A stretch of DNA of 64,000 bases from an uncultured Bacteroides sp. (GTDB lineage: Bacteria; Bacteroidota; Bacteroidia; Bacteroidales; Bacteroidaceae). The stretch covers positions 1,869,946-1,933,945 of the forward strand of contig NZ_OY780936.1 in assembly GCF_963675905.1 (NCBI RefSeq), given 5' to 3'. Both the position numbers and the translations under genes were made by a program. Below are positions 1-8,795 of the stretch, piece after piece. The notes under the pieces are model-generated. The model searched no databases and had not been told where the DNA came from. It saw nothing but the letters and a program-made list of their open reading frames with translations. Numbering within the stretch: the first letter of the stretch is position 1; each line of letters opens with the position of its first letter.

Positions 1-1487
1 CTTTGTATCCTGAAGTAGCAGCCCGACTGAAATTACTAAACGAAGATGCTATCTTTGCTAATAACCTGAGTGTTATACAGATTCAGCTTTTGCGTTGCCG
101 GGAAACAGAAAAGATTGATAAAAAGATGCGTGAAGAGATTCTTCCTGAATTAATGAAGAATCCTAACCTGAAAAATATTAAGTTTAACGATGAAGCTCCG
201 GATGAAGAAAGCGGTCAGAACGATAAGAATCCTGATTGGGAGGATTGGATGGATCAATCCGGACTAAGCGATAAGCTTAAAGAGATGAATGAGCTTCAAA
301 TGGAAGGTGCAGATGTTTATATGAGTACTTTTGCCCAACTGAAAACTTACCCTTTCTTCAGAGAAATGGCCAACTGGTTTTATCCGTTTGACATGCAGCA
401 CTCATCTGTTGTACAAACGTTCTCTACTACTCCGGTAAAACGAGATGTATTATTAGACACTATTTATCAGTCGGGATTCTTTTGCAACAGCGATAAGTAT
501 TCTTTCTGCTTCACCATGATGCAGGTTCCGGAAGCTCAGCGTGAGATGATGGCACAGCAATTTGAGGCTCAGAATGAAGCAATCAATGAAAACAACAGTT
601 ATGATAAGATTCTAGCTTTTGCCCAACATGCAGATACCATTAGTAATCAGTACATACACGACTTGTATCGTTTCTTTAGGATTCATCCACGCAGACATGA
701 GTTTAAAGATCCATTCATGGAATCTCTTAACCTGCAACGTTGTATTACACTAAAAGATACAGTTAGCGACACCAGTAACCAACTCACTCTTGCCGGCTAT
801 TTCTTCCACAAGAATTATCTGATAGAAGCCTGGTTGCTTTATGAAGATATTGTTAAAGACAAGAAGGGCGATGCTGAAATCTATCAGAAGATGGGTTATT
901 GCATGCAAAAGAACAAGGGTTATGAAAAAGCAATTGAGGCTTATCTGCAAGCTGATATTCTGAAGCCCGACAGTATCTGGACAAACAGGCATCTGGCTAT
1001 GTGCTACCGCCAGCTAAACCAATTGGATAAAGCACTTCTTTATTATCAGAAAGTTGAAGCTGCCCAGCCGGATAATCTGAATGTTCTTTCACAAATAGGT
1101 CACTGCCTGGTGGGACTCAAACGATATGACGAAGCCTTGAACTATTTCTTCAAGGTTGATTATATAGACTCTGAATTACCAAAGATATGGCGTGCAATTG
1201 CCTGGTGTTCTTTCGTAATAGGAAAACATGAGCAGGCGATGAAGTATTATAATAAATTATTGGAAAAGGAAACTCAATTGCTGGACTATCTGAATGCCGG
1301 ACATGTAGCCTGGAGTTTGGGACAATTAGAGAAAGCCGTAAAAATGTATGCCACCAGTCTTGCTATGAGTGATAATCAGGAATCCTTTCTGGAATTATTT
1401 AATAAGGATAAAGAATACTTGATTAAACAGGGCATTAAAGAAGATGATATTCCACTAATGCTTGATCTGTTAAGATATTATCGATAA
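1..1487 (+). CDS. TPR-repeat protein, 5' end outside window
   Basis: The reading frame is open at the left edge, so only the last 494 or so residues are visible and the true start is unseen. Residues about 258-460 of the visible part carry tandem helical repeats with the TPR pattern (for example YEKAIEAYLQADILKPD, then LDKALLYYQKVEAAQPD and YDEALNYFFKV). The preceding part is acidic and has no recognised domain. TPR arrays mediate protein-protein contacts; the partner cannot be deduced. No signal peptide can be judged because the start is missing. A strong hairpin terminator follows at 1621-1667, so this is the last gene of its transcript. The TPR assignment is secure, the role unknown. Confidence 0.85.
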   Translation, partial: LYPEVAARLKLLNEDAIFANNLSVIQIQLLRCRETEKIDKKMREEILPELMKNPNLKNIKFNDEAPDEESGQNDKNPDWEDWMDQSGLSDKLKEMNELQMEGADVYMSTFAQLKTYPFFREMANWFYPFDMQHSSVVQTFSTTPVKRDVLLDTIYQSGFFCNSDKYSFCFTMMQVPEAQREMMAQQFEAQNEAINENNSYDKILAFAQHADTISNQYIHDLYRFFRIHPRRHEFKDPFMESLNLQRCITLKDTVSDTSNQLTLAGYFFHKNYLIEAWLLYEDIVKDKKGDAEIYQKMGYCMQKNKGYEKAIEAYLQADILKPDSIWTNRHLAMCYRQLNQLDKALLYYQKVEAAQPDNLNVLSQIGHCLVGLKRYDEALNYFFKVDYIDSELPKIWRAIAWCSFVIGKHEQAMKYYNKLLEKETQLLDYLNAGHVAWSLGQLEKAVKMYATSLAMSDNQESFLELFNKDKEYLIKQGIKEDDIPLMLDLLRYYR

Positions 1488-1620
1488 GAATATATAACAG
1501 GAAAGGGACAATACCTCCAAAGGAAATCACTTTCTCATTTTTTAGTGGTATTTTACTCGCACATACAATACTCCTTTATGGTTAGCTTGCAAGCACCAAT
1601 ATAAGTAATTTTCGGATATA

Positions 1621-1667
1621 GCAAAACTCTGAGAATGGTTTTCATTCTCAGAGTTTTGCCTTTTTTA
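1621..1667 (+). terminator. Rho-independent terminator after the TPR gene
   Basis: A perfect 17-bp inverted repeat (1621-1637 with 1643-1659) with a 5-nt loop is followed by a run of T (1661-1666). It is the textbook shape of an intrinsic terminator and separates the TPR gene from the next unit. Confidence 0.9.
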
Positions 1668-1904
1668 TTTATAGAAGTGTTGCGCATTTAAGGTAACTCA
1701 ACGAATTAACCCATTGAGATAACTTTTGTCAGCTTGTTGCAAATGTAATTTGTTTAGTAAACAGGTATTATAGTATTGGAGTAAATACCGTAATCTTATT
1801 AAAATATTATAAATGTCCAATGCTATTGTTTTACATATAAATGTAATCACTAGTTTTATAAATGATTAGCTAATTTTTATTTAAATAAAATGTCCAATAA
1901 TATT
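1668..1904. other. AT-rich upstream region with a duplicated 11-mer
   Basis: No gene is seen here. The 11-mer AAATGTCCAAT occurs twice in the same orientation, at 1811-1821 and 1888-1898; the second copy ends 6 bp before the -33 element of the following promoter. Spacing and position would fit binding sites for a regulator of the small-peptide operon, but chance similarity in AT-rich DNA is not excluded. Confidence 0.4.
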
Positions 1905-1936
1905 TTTGTTTATTTTATTATTTTACCCTATATTTG
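1905..1936 (+). promoter_or_regulatory. Bacteroides-type promoter of the small secreted protein operon
   Basis: TTTG at 1905-1908 and TATATTTG at 1929-1936 are separated by 20 bp, a full match to the Bacteroides consensus TTTG-N19-21-TAnnTTTG. The expected transcription start is near 1942, giving a leader of about 100 nt before the ATG at 2041. Confidence 0.8.
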
Positions 1937-2040
1937 TCACAAGTTATTCATCTATTACATCTGCCTGAATAATTTATATGTATATATTATTAATAGATTG
2001 TCGACATCTCTATAGATTTTATTTTAAAATTTTTAAAAAA

Positions 2041-2331
2041 ATGATTATGAAAAAAATGATGTTTATTTGTGCTGCACTATTCATTTCAGCACAGGCTATG
2101 AATGCAGCAGAAGAGAGTGAAAGTATTAACTTGAAGTTAGAATCAGAAGTCCCTACAGCTTTTTCTAGTGAAGTAATGGAAGTTCCAGGTATTGAAAATC
2201 TAGAAGAGTGTGAAACTGCTAGTTATCATTTTCTATCTTCTTGTGGGCATTCATTAACTATGACAACAGATAGAGAATTGACAAAGGATGAAATTGTGGC
2301 TATAGAAGATGCTGTAGAAGCAAATTGCTAG
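2041..2331 (+). CDS. Small secreted Cys-containing protein, unknown function
   Basis: The predicted product has 96 residues. I start it at 2041 (MIMKKMM), not at the upstream in-frame ATG at 1978, because only this start gives a clean signal peptide (MIMKKMMFICAALFISAQAMNA, cleavage before AEE). An A-rich stretch precedes the ATG, as usual in Bacteroides. The mature part is acidic (about 74 residues) and has three Cys: one in EECET, one in SYHFLSSCGHS, and one as the very last residue. Two His flank the middle Cys. No family is recognised. It has its own consensus promoter and is followed at once by a hairpin terminator and then by a GLPGLI protein and a TonB-receptor-like protein. It may be a substrate, ligand or precursor peptide for those two; that is inference. 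Confidence 0.75.
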   Translation: MIMKKMMFICAALFISAQAMNAAEESESINLKLESEVPTAFSSEVMEVPGIENLEECETASYHFLSSCGHSLTMTTDRELTKDEIVAIEDAVEANC

Positions 2332-2341
2332 TTTTTGTTAC

Positions 2342-2366
2342 AAGGGTGTCTTTGGACACCCTTTTT
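2342..2366 (+). terminator. Terminator or attenuator inside the peptide-GLPGLI-receptor operon
   Basis: AAGGGTGTC (2342-2350) pairs perfectly with GACACCCTT (2355-2363) around a TTTG loop and runs into T residues (2362-2366). It lies 10 bp after the stop of the small protein and 13 bp before the ATG at 2380. No second promoter is visible in the 48-bp gap, so the downstream genes probably depend on read-through, which would give high peptide and low receptor expression. Confidence 0.8.
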
Positions 2367-2379
2367 AAAAATATGTCAA

Positions 2380-3204
2380 ATGAATAAAATTAGAATAATA
2401 TTAATAACATTACTGGGGTTGTGTAATTTGCCATTATTTGCTCAAATTAAATTAGACAGCGCTTACCTTCAAGTAACTTTTTTAGAAGATTATATAAAGG
2501 ATATTGATACAAAAAAAATGGGTTATGATGAATTATTCTTGAATATTGGTTCTCATATATCTGAATTCTATAGTAAAAGAGAATATCAAGTACAAAATAT
2601 ACGAGACAGTATTTTTGCAATAGGTGGAAATATTTCACAAGCTACATCTCTTATTGCTGATATTCCCCGAAGTTACCAGTATTATCATGTATATAAGAAC
2701 TATCCTTCAGAGGGAATGCTAACTTATACGGATAAAGTATTATTTGATTCTTACAGATATGAAGAATCTTTAGAAAAACCTGTATGGAATTTGCTAAATG
2801 AACGAAAAGATCTTCTGGGATATTCATGCCAGAAAGCAATGACTGAATTTAAAGGAAGGAAATGGACTGTTTGGTATACTGCTGAAATACCGATTTCGGA
2901 TGGACCTTGGAAGCTCAATGGATTACCAGGCTTAATATTGGATGCTGTGGATAGCGATAGCCTATATCATTTTTATTGTGTTGGCATGAAACTATTAAAA
3001 AAAAGCATACCTATAAATATAAAAGGAAAATTCATTAAATGTTCAAAGCAGGAGCTCTATGAAAAAAAGAAGCAACTGAGCGAGAATATGGTTGCATATA
3101 TAAAAAGCATGCCTCAAATCACAAATGCTATTTTGAAAACTCCTGAAAAAACAAAAAATAAAAAATATTTAGATATAGAAGTTCAGGAACCGTCTAAAAA
3201 ATAA
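2380..3204 (+). CDS. GLPGLI family secreted protein
   Basis: The product is 274 residues. A TTG-initiated extension from 2335 is possible but would start inside the terminator hairpin; the ATG at 2380 gives a good signal peptide (MNKIRIILITLLGLCNLPLFAQ). The family hallmark GLPGLI is present at residues 181-186, within PWKLNGLPGLILDAVDSD. GLPGLI proteins (Porph_ging family) are Bacteroidota-specific exported proteins without an established biochemical role, often found beside outer-membrane receptors. Here the gene sits between a small secreted protein and a TonB-receptor-like gene whose ATG is only 2 bp after its stop, which argues for a functional unit at the outer membrane. Confidence 0.9.
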   Translation: MNKIRIILITLLGLCNLPLFAQIKLDSAYLQVTFLEDYIKDIDTKKMGYDELFLNIGSHISEFYSKREYQVQNIRDSIFAIGGNISQATSLIADIPRSYQYYHVYKNYPSEGMLTYTDKVLFDSYRYEESLEKPVWNLLNERKDLLGYSCQKAMTEFKGRKWTVWYTAEIPISDGPWKLNGLPGLILDAVDSDSLYHFYCVGMKLLKKSIPINIKGKFIKCSKQELYEKKKQLSENMVAYIKSMPQITNAILKTPEKTKNKKYLDIEVQEPSKK

Positions 3205-3206
3205 GA

Positions 3207-5861
3207 ATGAAAAAACTACTATTGACTTTATTGGGGATTGTAGCTCCGTTTACATTATACTCACAGACTTTCAGTGGGAGAGTAATAAATAACTCTACAG
3301 ACAAACCTCTTGAGATAGCTTCTGTTAGTTTGTTACAAACAGATAGTATGACTATTGCTTTTTCTATGGCTAATAGTAGTGGCCGTTTTTCTGTTACTGT
3401 TCCTGATGGAAAAAAGGCAAAGTTTATTTGTATATCTTGCATGGGTTATGCACAAAAATGGATTCCCGTGCAGGGATATAATGAAGGTGGTGAAATACGA
3501 TTGAATCCTAAAGATATAATGATAAAGGAAGTGAAGTATGTTTCCAAAAGGCTGACTCAGAATGGCGATACTTTAACTTACTCCGTGAGTGGCTTTCGCA
3601 TGCCTCATGACAGAACGATTGGTGATGTATTGAAGAAACTGCCCGGTATCGAGGTATCTGGTGATGGACAAATAAGATATCAGGATAAGCCAATTAATAA
3701 GTTTTATATTGAGGGGATGAACTTGCTCGATGGTAAGTATAATCTGGCTACAAATAACTTATCGGCAAAGGCTGTGAAAAGTGTTCAGGTGCTGGAGAAT
3801 CATCAGGCTATAGCAGCATTGAAAGGCAAGAACTTTAGTGAGAATGCAGCATTGAATCTGGTATTGGAAGATAAAGCCAAAGCACGTATTCTGGGTACGG
3901 TAGATGTGGGGATAGGAGTTGAAGATAAAAGTGGAAATACTTTGTGGGATAACCGGTTACTTAGCATGCTGTTTAATTCTAAAGTGCAAAACCTTAGCAT
4001 GTATAAAAATAACAATACGGGCAATGACGTAAGTCAGGAGCTGAAAGTGCTTACTATTGATAAGATCAATCAGTTGACATTGGCCGACGAAAGTAATACA
4101 TTATCTTCTCTATCGGTTGGTTCACCTGATCTTAACCAGAATCGCTATTATAATAATGATTCTCATTTGTTTACGTTCAATAATTTGTGGCGGATTAAAA
4201 AGGAAACTGATTTGCGTGTTCAGGCAAGTTATTTTCATGATCATGAAAAACAGGATGGAAGCTCGGTTATCACATATTATCTTCCCGGACAAACATTAAA
4301 TATAGATGAAGGTATGCATGCTGTTCATTCTAAGGATGAGATTGAGGGAAGTGTGACTTATAATATAAACAATACCAAAGTGTATTTGAAAAATAATTTA
4401 AAATTCAATCTTAATTATGCGAATAACAAAGGGTGGATGTTAACTAATGGGAAATCAACAGATCAAAATTCAGATCTTGATAAGCAAGTATTCTCGAATG
4501 ATTTTCAATTGATACGGAATTATGGAAAGAATGTTTTCCGTATTTGTAGTTTGAATAAATATAGTAACCTTCCCCAGCATCTTACAATAACTCCCGGTCA
4601 GTATCCCGACTGGCTAAACGGAGGTAATGAATATGACTTTATGCAGCAAGATTTACGGTTGCGCTCGTTTGTTTCACATACATATTCCTCTTTTCAGCAC
4701 AAATTACTGGGAATGTATATTGATTATAAGGTTGGACTGAAGATAAAAAGTCAGTCTTTGCACTCTGCATTGGGTGTTTCGGGAAATAACTTTCCGGAAG
4801 CACTGAGAGATTCTTTTCTTAATCGTTCACGTTTTACTGAAACAGATTTATATCTTACTCCTTCCATTAGTTATCAGAATTACAGTTTTAAAGGAAAAGT
4901 TGAAGTATCTACGAATCTCAATAATCTTTATCAGCATAATGGAACCATGAATAAGTATAGTGGTTCAGAAAGTCATTTATTATTTGAACCTAAGATATAT
5001 CTGGAATATATGTTTTCTGCTCTTTGGAATATAAATGGACTATTTTCTTACCAACATAACTATTCGGATATATATAGCCTTTATCCCGGATATGTATTTG
5101 CTTCATATCGAAATGCTTCAGCGAATAGCAATGCTATTTCGTTCACTAAATATCTGAATATGAATATTTCTGTGAACTTTAAGAATCCAATAAAAGGTTT
5201 ATTCTTTGATTTATCAGGGAATTATTTTCCTGCACATAGAAATACTCTTATATCATCGAAATTTAATGGTATTCTTCAGCAAACAGTCTATCTAAAGAAA
5301 GATGTTGATAGCAAAAATTATGGGGTAAACTCAATAATTGGCAAAACATTCTCTTTCTGGAAAACCCTTTTCCGGTTGAATTCTTCTTACAGCACTTCTG
5401 AGGATACCCAATTATGGAGCGAGGTTCTTACCAGATTCCGTTCAGAAAGTATAAGTTCATCTTTGTCTGTTACAATGCAGCCATGTCGTTTTGTTGACTG
5501 GGAAATTAGCTCTTCCTATTTCTATTATAGAATGAAAACGCTGGAACCTCAGGAAACAGAGTACACCCCAGTAAGAAATTTCCAGCATAAATATTCTTTT
5601 AATGTATTTCCATCAGAAAATTGGCAGTTTAAGTGGACCAGTGAATATTATCACAGTTCTGATAAGAATCTTAAAAGTAGCTTTTTCTCAGATTTGTCAT
5701 TGTCTTATATCATAAAGAATAGTGAATTGCAATTTTCGGCTATGAATCTTTTCAATAATACTAATTATGAACGAAAGACCATTGGAACATTAAGTGAGTA
5801 TTTAAGTGTTAGCAGACTACGTTCCCGTCAGTTCGTACTAAAGTATTTGTTTAGTTTCTAA
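3207..5861 (+). CDS. TonB-dependent-receptor-like outer-membrane beta-barrel protein
   Basis: The product has 884 residues: signal peptide (1-19, ending TLYSQ), a carboxypeptidase-regulatory-like beta-sandwich (about 20-105, starting TFSGRVINNSTDKPLE), a plug-like region (IGDVLKKLPGIEV ... FYIEGMNLL, about 135-215) and a long C-terminal part rich in alternating hydrophobic/aromatic strands ending in Phe (LKYLFSF), as in outer-membrane barrels. It starts 2 bp after the GLPGLI gene, so the two are surely cotranscribed. The plug is of the GLPGLI-associated type rather than a classical siderophore or SusC type. The substrate is unknown; the small Cys protein at 2041-2331 is an obvious candidate partner (inference). 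Confidence 0.85.
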   Translation: MKKLLLTLLGIVAPFTLYSQTFSGRVINNSTDKPLEIASVSLLQTDSMTIAFSMANSSGRFSVTVPDGKKAKFICISCMGYAQKWIPVQGYNEGGEIRLNPKDIMIKEVKYVSKRLTQNGDTLTYSVSGFRMPHDRTIGDVLKKLPGIEVSGDGQIRYQDKPINKFYIEGMNLLDGKYNLATNNLSAKAVKSVQVLENHQAIAALKGKNFSENAALNLVLEDKAKARILGTVDVGIGVEDKSGNTLWDNRLLSMLFNSKVQNLSMYKNNNTGNDVSQELKVLTIDKINQLTLADESNTLSSLSVGSPDLNQNRYYNNDSHLFTFNNLWRIKKETDLRVQASYFHDHEKQDGSSVITYYLPGQTLNIDEGMHAVHSKDEIEGSVTYNINNTKVYLKNNLKFNLNYANNKGWMLTNGKSTDQNSDLDKQVFSNDFQLIRNYGKNVFRICSLNKYSNLPQHLTITPGQYPDWLNGGNEYDFMQQDLRLRSFVSHTYSSFQHKLLGMYIDYKVGLKIKSQSLHSALGVSGNNFPEALRDSFLNRSRFTETDLYLTPSISYQNYSFKGKVEVSTNLNNLYQHNGTMNKYSGSESHLLFEPKIYLEYMFSALWNINGLFSYQHNYSDIYSLYPGYVFASYRNASANSNAISFTKYLNMNISVNFKNPIKGLFFDLSGNYFPAHRNTLISSKFNGILQQTVYLKKDVDSKNYGVNSIIGKTFSFWKTLFRLNSSYSTSEDTQLWSEVLTRFRSESISSSLSVTMQPCRFVDWEISSSYFYYRMKTLEPQETEYTPVRNFQHKYSFNVFPSENWQFKWTSEYYHSSDKNLKSSFFSDLSLSYIIKNSELQFSAMNLFNNTNYERKTIGTLSEYLSVSRLRSRQFVLKYLFSF

Positions 5862-6234
5862 TCCAAAATAAAACAGGAGGCTTACTTGGCGGCCATTCGC
5901 CAATATCATGAAACGGCAATATCCGAATGAAATATTTAGTAATTTATTTACACCCAACAACAAATTATTTATCGGTCTATTTGATGTAATTCCGGCAAAT
6001 TACAAATTTAACAACAAGACAATCAATAAGTTATATAAGCCTTACCTGAAAAGCAGCATTATCCTCCAAAAATGGAATTATATATAGAATAAATTGAGGG
6101 GATAACAAGATACCTCCTTCTAAAAGTACGTGATAGCCGCGGTGATAAATTTTAGCACGGGACATATAAAAGAAGTTTTTATTAAAGTTTGTCACCACCA
6201 TTCTAAAATAGATACAAGTAATTCAGAGAATAAA
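5862..6234. other. Intergenic region with small inverted repeats
   Basis: No supported gene. TTGGCG and CGCCAA (about 5886-5903) form a short hairpin next to the 14-mer GCCATTCGCCAATA (5892-5905), which recurs at 61183-61196. A 59-codon open frame (5908-6087, +) exists but has no homology I recognise and no promoter, so it is not called. Confidence 0.5.
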
Positions 6235-6276
6235 AAAATCCGGGCTATTAGCTTATAGAAGCTTAGTCCGGATTTT
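6235..6276 (-). terminator. Terminator behind maf (usable on both strands)
   Basis: A 13-bp stem (6235-6247 with 6264-6276, one G-T pair) contains CCGG and is flanked by A and T runs. A second 5-bp stem AGCTT/AAGCT (6250-6254, 6259-6263) fills the loop. It lies 20 bp past the maf stop codon. Confidence 0.85.
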
Positions 6277-6296
6277 CTTATATAAGTTCCCGTTAG

Positions 6297-6878
6297 TTAT
6301 AAAGTCTTCAATTCACGATAAAGTCGTTGAATAGGTAATCCCATAACATTAAAGTACGATCCGGTTATATTCTCTACCCCAATATAGCCAATCCATTCCT
6401 GAACACCATAAGCTCCGGCTTTATCCATTGGGAGATACAGATCTACATAATAGTCTATTTCTTCATCGGTTAATGTAGCAAATGTAACATCGCTCACCGA
6501 TGAGAAACTTCTTTGAAATGTTTTCGTTGTAAGACAAACACCTGTATAAACCTGATGTGTTTTACCCGAAAGACTTCTCAGCATCTCTCTAGCCTCATCC
6601 TCATCCTGAGGTTTACCAAGAACTTTGCCATCCAGCCAAACTATTGTATCAGCAGTAATAATTAACTGATCAGGCTTGATAAGATGCATGTAAGCATCCG
6701 CCTTTCCTTTGGCAATATAAACAGGGATCTCTCCTCCAACCAAGGTTTCGGGGTATGATTCATCTATATCGGGTAATGTTTTAACAGAATATTTTATTCC
6801 TAATCCAGTCATCAACTCTTTTCTTCTGGGAGAGTTCGATGCAAGTATTATTTTGTATTTACTTAAATTATCCAGCAT
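6297..6878 (-). CDS. maf: Maf family nucleotide pyrophosphatase
   Basis: Maf proteins hydrolyse non-canonical or modified nucleoside triphosphates (dTTP/UTP/m5UTP types) to monophosphates in the cytoplasm. The N-terminal signature LASNSPRRKEL is intact, as are the ITADTIVW and GKPQDEDEA segments. I chose the start at 6878 (MLDNLSKYK), giving 193 residues, the usual family length; an alternative ATG at 6890 lies just past the upstream stop, and one at 6917 would overlap the upstream gene by 23 bp. It is the last gene of a four-gene minus-strand cluster and is followed by a terminator. Confidence 0.93.
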   Translation of the reverse strand: MLDNLSKYKIILASNSPRRKELMTGLGIKYSVKTLPDIDESYPETLVGGEIPVYIAKGKADAYMHLIKPDQLIITADTIVWLDGKVLGKPQDEDEAREMLRSLSGKTHQVYTGVCLTTKTFQRSFSSVSDVTFATLTDEEIDYYVDLYLPMDKAGAYGVQEWIGYIGVENITGSYFNVMGLPIQRLYRELKTL

Positions 6879-6894
6879 TCTTAATTCCATTCTT

Positions 6895-7416
6895 TTACCA
6901 GCCAAAAGCTTCTCCATTCATCCATTTTCCCTGAGCCTTCAACACTTGCTCTACAACATCACGTCCACAACCATATCCGCCATTCTTATGTGAAATATAC
7001 ATCGAAGCAGCTTTCACTTCAGGAGCAGCATCGGAAGGGCAACAAGGTAGTCCGCAGGTTTGAAGTACTTCCAGATCAGGAATATCATCTCCCATAAAAA
7101 GGATTTCTTCATCAGTGAGATTATACTTATTCTTAAAATCGTTATAATCGTTGATCTTTATGCTTGATCCCAGATAAAGGTCCTTTACTCCCAGTCCTTC
7201 AAAACGAACGCGTACAGCATTTGTCCTACCTCCAGTAATAATTGCCACAAGTAATCCATGCTTTACAGCCAACTGAATTGCATATCCATCTTTGATATTT
7301 ACGCAACGCATTGGCTCTCCGCTTGGATGCAATGGAATAGTCTCAGGACTCAATACTCCATCCACATCAAAAGCCATTGCTTTTATTTTCTTTAAATCGT
7401 AATTTATAGTACTCAT
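6895..7416 (-). CDS. kdsC: KdsC-type HAD phosphatase (3-deoxy-octulosonate-8-phosphate phosphatase-like)
   Basis: The 173-residue protein has the HAD motifs FDVDGVLS (motif I, residues about 16-23), ITGGR (motif II) and [11 protein letters not shown] (motif IV), and the short size without a cap domain typical of KdsC/YrbI. KdsC removes phosphate from KDO-8-P in lipopolysaccharide core synthesis. The start overlaps the end of the DUF2520 gene by 4 bp, implying translational coupling. The exact substrate (KDO-8-P or another sialic-acid-like 2-keto sugar phosphate) cannot be settled from sequence. Confidence 0.88.
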   Translation of the reverse strand: MSTINYDLKKIKAMAFDVDGVLSPETIPLHPSGEPMRCVNIKDGYAIQLAVKHGLLVAIITGGRTNAVRVRFEGLGVKDLYLGSSIKINDYNDFKNKYNLTDEEILFMGDDIPDLEVLQTCGLPCCPSDAAPEVKAASMYISHKNGGYGCGRDVVEQVLKAQGKWMNGEAFGW

Positions 7417-8186
7417 AGTTTATGTATGCTCTTACTAATCAATTTATAAATTTCCTGCATTTCAGGTTCGTTGGATAATAGCTCCAGATGCTTATTAATG
7501 ATCTTCTCATCATAACGCACAGCCGGACCAGTTTGTGCTTCTTTAGGTGAAAGGACTTGCGCTTTCCTTTCAGTCTCTTCTATTAACGGAAGCATATAAC
7601 TAAATGGCATTCCGTATTGTTGAAGCAATTTTTCTGCAAGGGCATACATGTGATTAGTAAAATTACAGGCAAAGACAGCAGCCAAATGAATTTGCCTGCG
7701 CTTTTCTGACGAAAGTTCACTAACATTATTGGTTACACAACTTGCTAATTCTTTTAAAAGTTGATTATCTGCAGAGTTATTGCTTTCAATAAAAGTCGAA
7801 ATGTTTTGGAAATCAACCTTTCGTTGCTTGCTAAAAGTTTGAAGCGGATAAAAAACACCTTTTCGTTTTACCGATTCAGGCCAGATACTCAATGGTAAAC
7901 TACCTGAAGTATGCGCCATTAAAGCATTTTCTTTCCCCGCAATAATCTGAGGCATAAGTTCTATCAAAGCATCGTCTTTCAATGCTACAATATAAATATC
8001 GGCATCATTGATAACTTTTTCCAGTTCTGTTGTATAATCAGCCTCAACAGCTTTTGCCAAATTTTTAGCAGAATCTTCAGTGCGGCTGTAGATCTGAGCT
8101 ATTTTGATATGTCGGTCGTGGAAAGCCTCTGCAAGATTAGTTGCCAGATTTCCCGCTCCAATAAAAACGATTTTATTTTCCTTCAT
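7413..8186 (-). CDS. DUF2520 / Rossmann-fold NAD(P)-binding dehydrogenase-like protein
   Basis: The product (257 residues from the ATG at 8186) begins [22 protein letters not shown], a GxGNxA dinucleotide-binding loop, followed by a ProC-like beta-alpha fold ([19 protein letters not shown]) and a helical C-terminal DUF2520 domain ([15 protein letters not shown]). This is the Bacteroidota form of the F420/NADP oxidoreductase-related family; the substrate is unknown. Its start overlaps the nitroreductase end by 14 bp, and its end overlaps the kdsC-like start by 4 bp. Confidence 0.85.
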   Translation of the reverse strand: MKENKIVFIGAGNLATNLAEAFHDRHIKIAQIYSRTEDSAKNLAKAVEADYTTELEKVINDADIYIVALKDDALIELMPQIIAGKENALMAHTSGSLPLSIWPESVKRKGVFYPLQTFSKQRKVDFQNISTFIESNNSADNQLLKELASCVTNNVSELSSEKRRQIHLAAVFACNFTNHMYALAEKLLQQYGMPFSYMLPLIEETERKAQVLSPKEAQTGPAVRYDEKIINKHLELLSNEPEMQEIYKLISKSIHKL

Positions 8187-8709
8187 ACTTATTAATATGT
8201 ATCTTCTCCCACTGTAAATGTTCCTCATTAAAAGGTTTACGTTCCATACCTTTATGTCCTATAGCAATAACCGAAAGGACCTGAAGTTGTAATGGGATGT
8301 CCAATATTCCATGCACATATTCATCGGAAGACATTCCGGTAGCTGTAAATCGTTCACGAATTTGCACCCAGCAACTGCCTAACCCTAAATCTTCAGCCTG
8401 CAATTGAATCATAATAGAAGCTATGGAAGCATCTTCAATCCACACATCACTTGCTAACGGATCGGCGGTAACAACAATAGCCAATGCTGCTTCTGCTATA
8501 AAGTCAGCACTTTTGTCTTTGCACTTTGCTAGTTTTGCCAACGTCTCTTTATCATCAACTGCTATAAATTGCCAGGGATTTGTACGTTTGGATGAGGGTG
8601 ACATTAAAGCTGCTTTTAGTAAGCTCACCACTTCTTCTTGTTTCAGTTCCTCAGATGTAAACTTTCTGGTACTACGTCTGTTCTTTATCAATTCACTGAA
8701 TTGTTCCAT
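8173..8709 (-). CDS. Nitroreductase family protein
   Basis: FMN-dependent oxidoreductase of about 178 residues. RRSTRKF near the N-terminus and SPSSKRTNPWQF are the FMN phosphate- and ring-binding segments, and LGLGSCWVQ is the conserved C-terminal core. I start at 8709 (MEQFSELIKNRRS); an upstream in-frame ATG at 8742 adds 11 residues with no family support. It is the first gene of the minus-strand cluster that runs to maf. Physiological substrate unknown. Confidence 0.88.
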   Translation of the reverse strand: MEQFSELIKNRRSTRKFTSEELKQEEVVSLLKAALMSPSSKRTNPWQFIAVDDKETLAKLAKCKDKSADFIAEAALAIVVTADPLASDVWIEDASIASIMIQLQAEDLGLGSCWVQIRERFTATGMSSDEYVHGILDIPLQLQVLSVIAIGHKGMERKPFNEEHLQWEKIHINKYEGK

Positions 8710-8757
8710 AATTATATCTGCATATTCGTTATTAACCGACAAATATACAATTAGGAA

Positions 8758-8788
8758 TTTGATTTGTTGGTAAAAAAATATAAATTTG
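8758..8788 (+). promoter_or_regulatory. Promoter giving a nearly leaderless mRNA
   Basis: TTTG (8758-8761), 19 bp, TAAATTTG (8781-8788) matches the Bacteroides consensus exactly. Only 7 bp separate the -7 element from the ATG at 8796, so the 5' leader should be a few nucleotides at most. Confidence 0.75.
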
Positions 8789-8795
8789 CAACTAT

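Noticed and set aside
1978-2040. N-terminal extension of the small secreted protein from the ATG at 1978
   Set aside because: It would hide the signal peptide behind 21 extra residues; the ATG at 2041 gives a proper signal sequence and an A-rich leader.
5908-6087. 59-codon plus-strand frame (MKRQYPNEIF...)
   Set aside because: No promoter, no recognised homology and it begins next to a small inverted repeat; likely chance in AT-rich DNA, though a protein-level search could rescue it.
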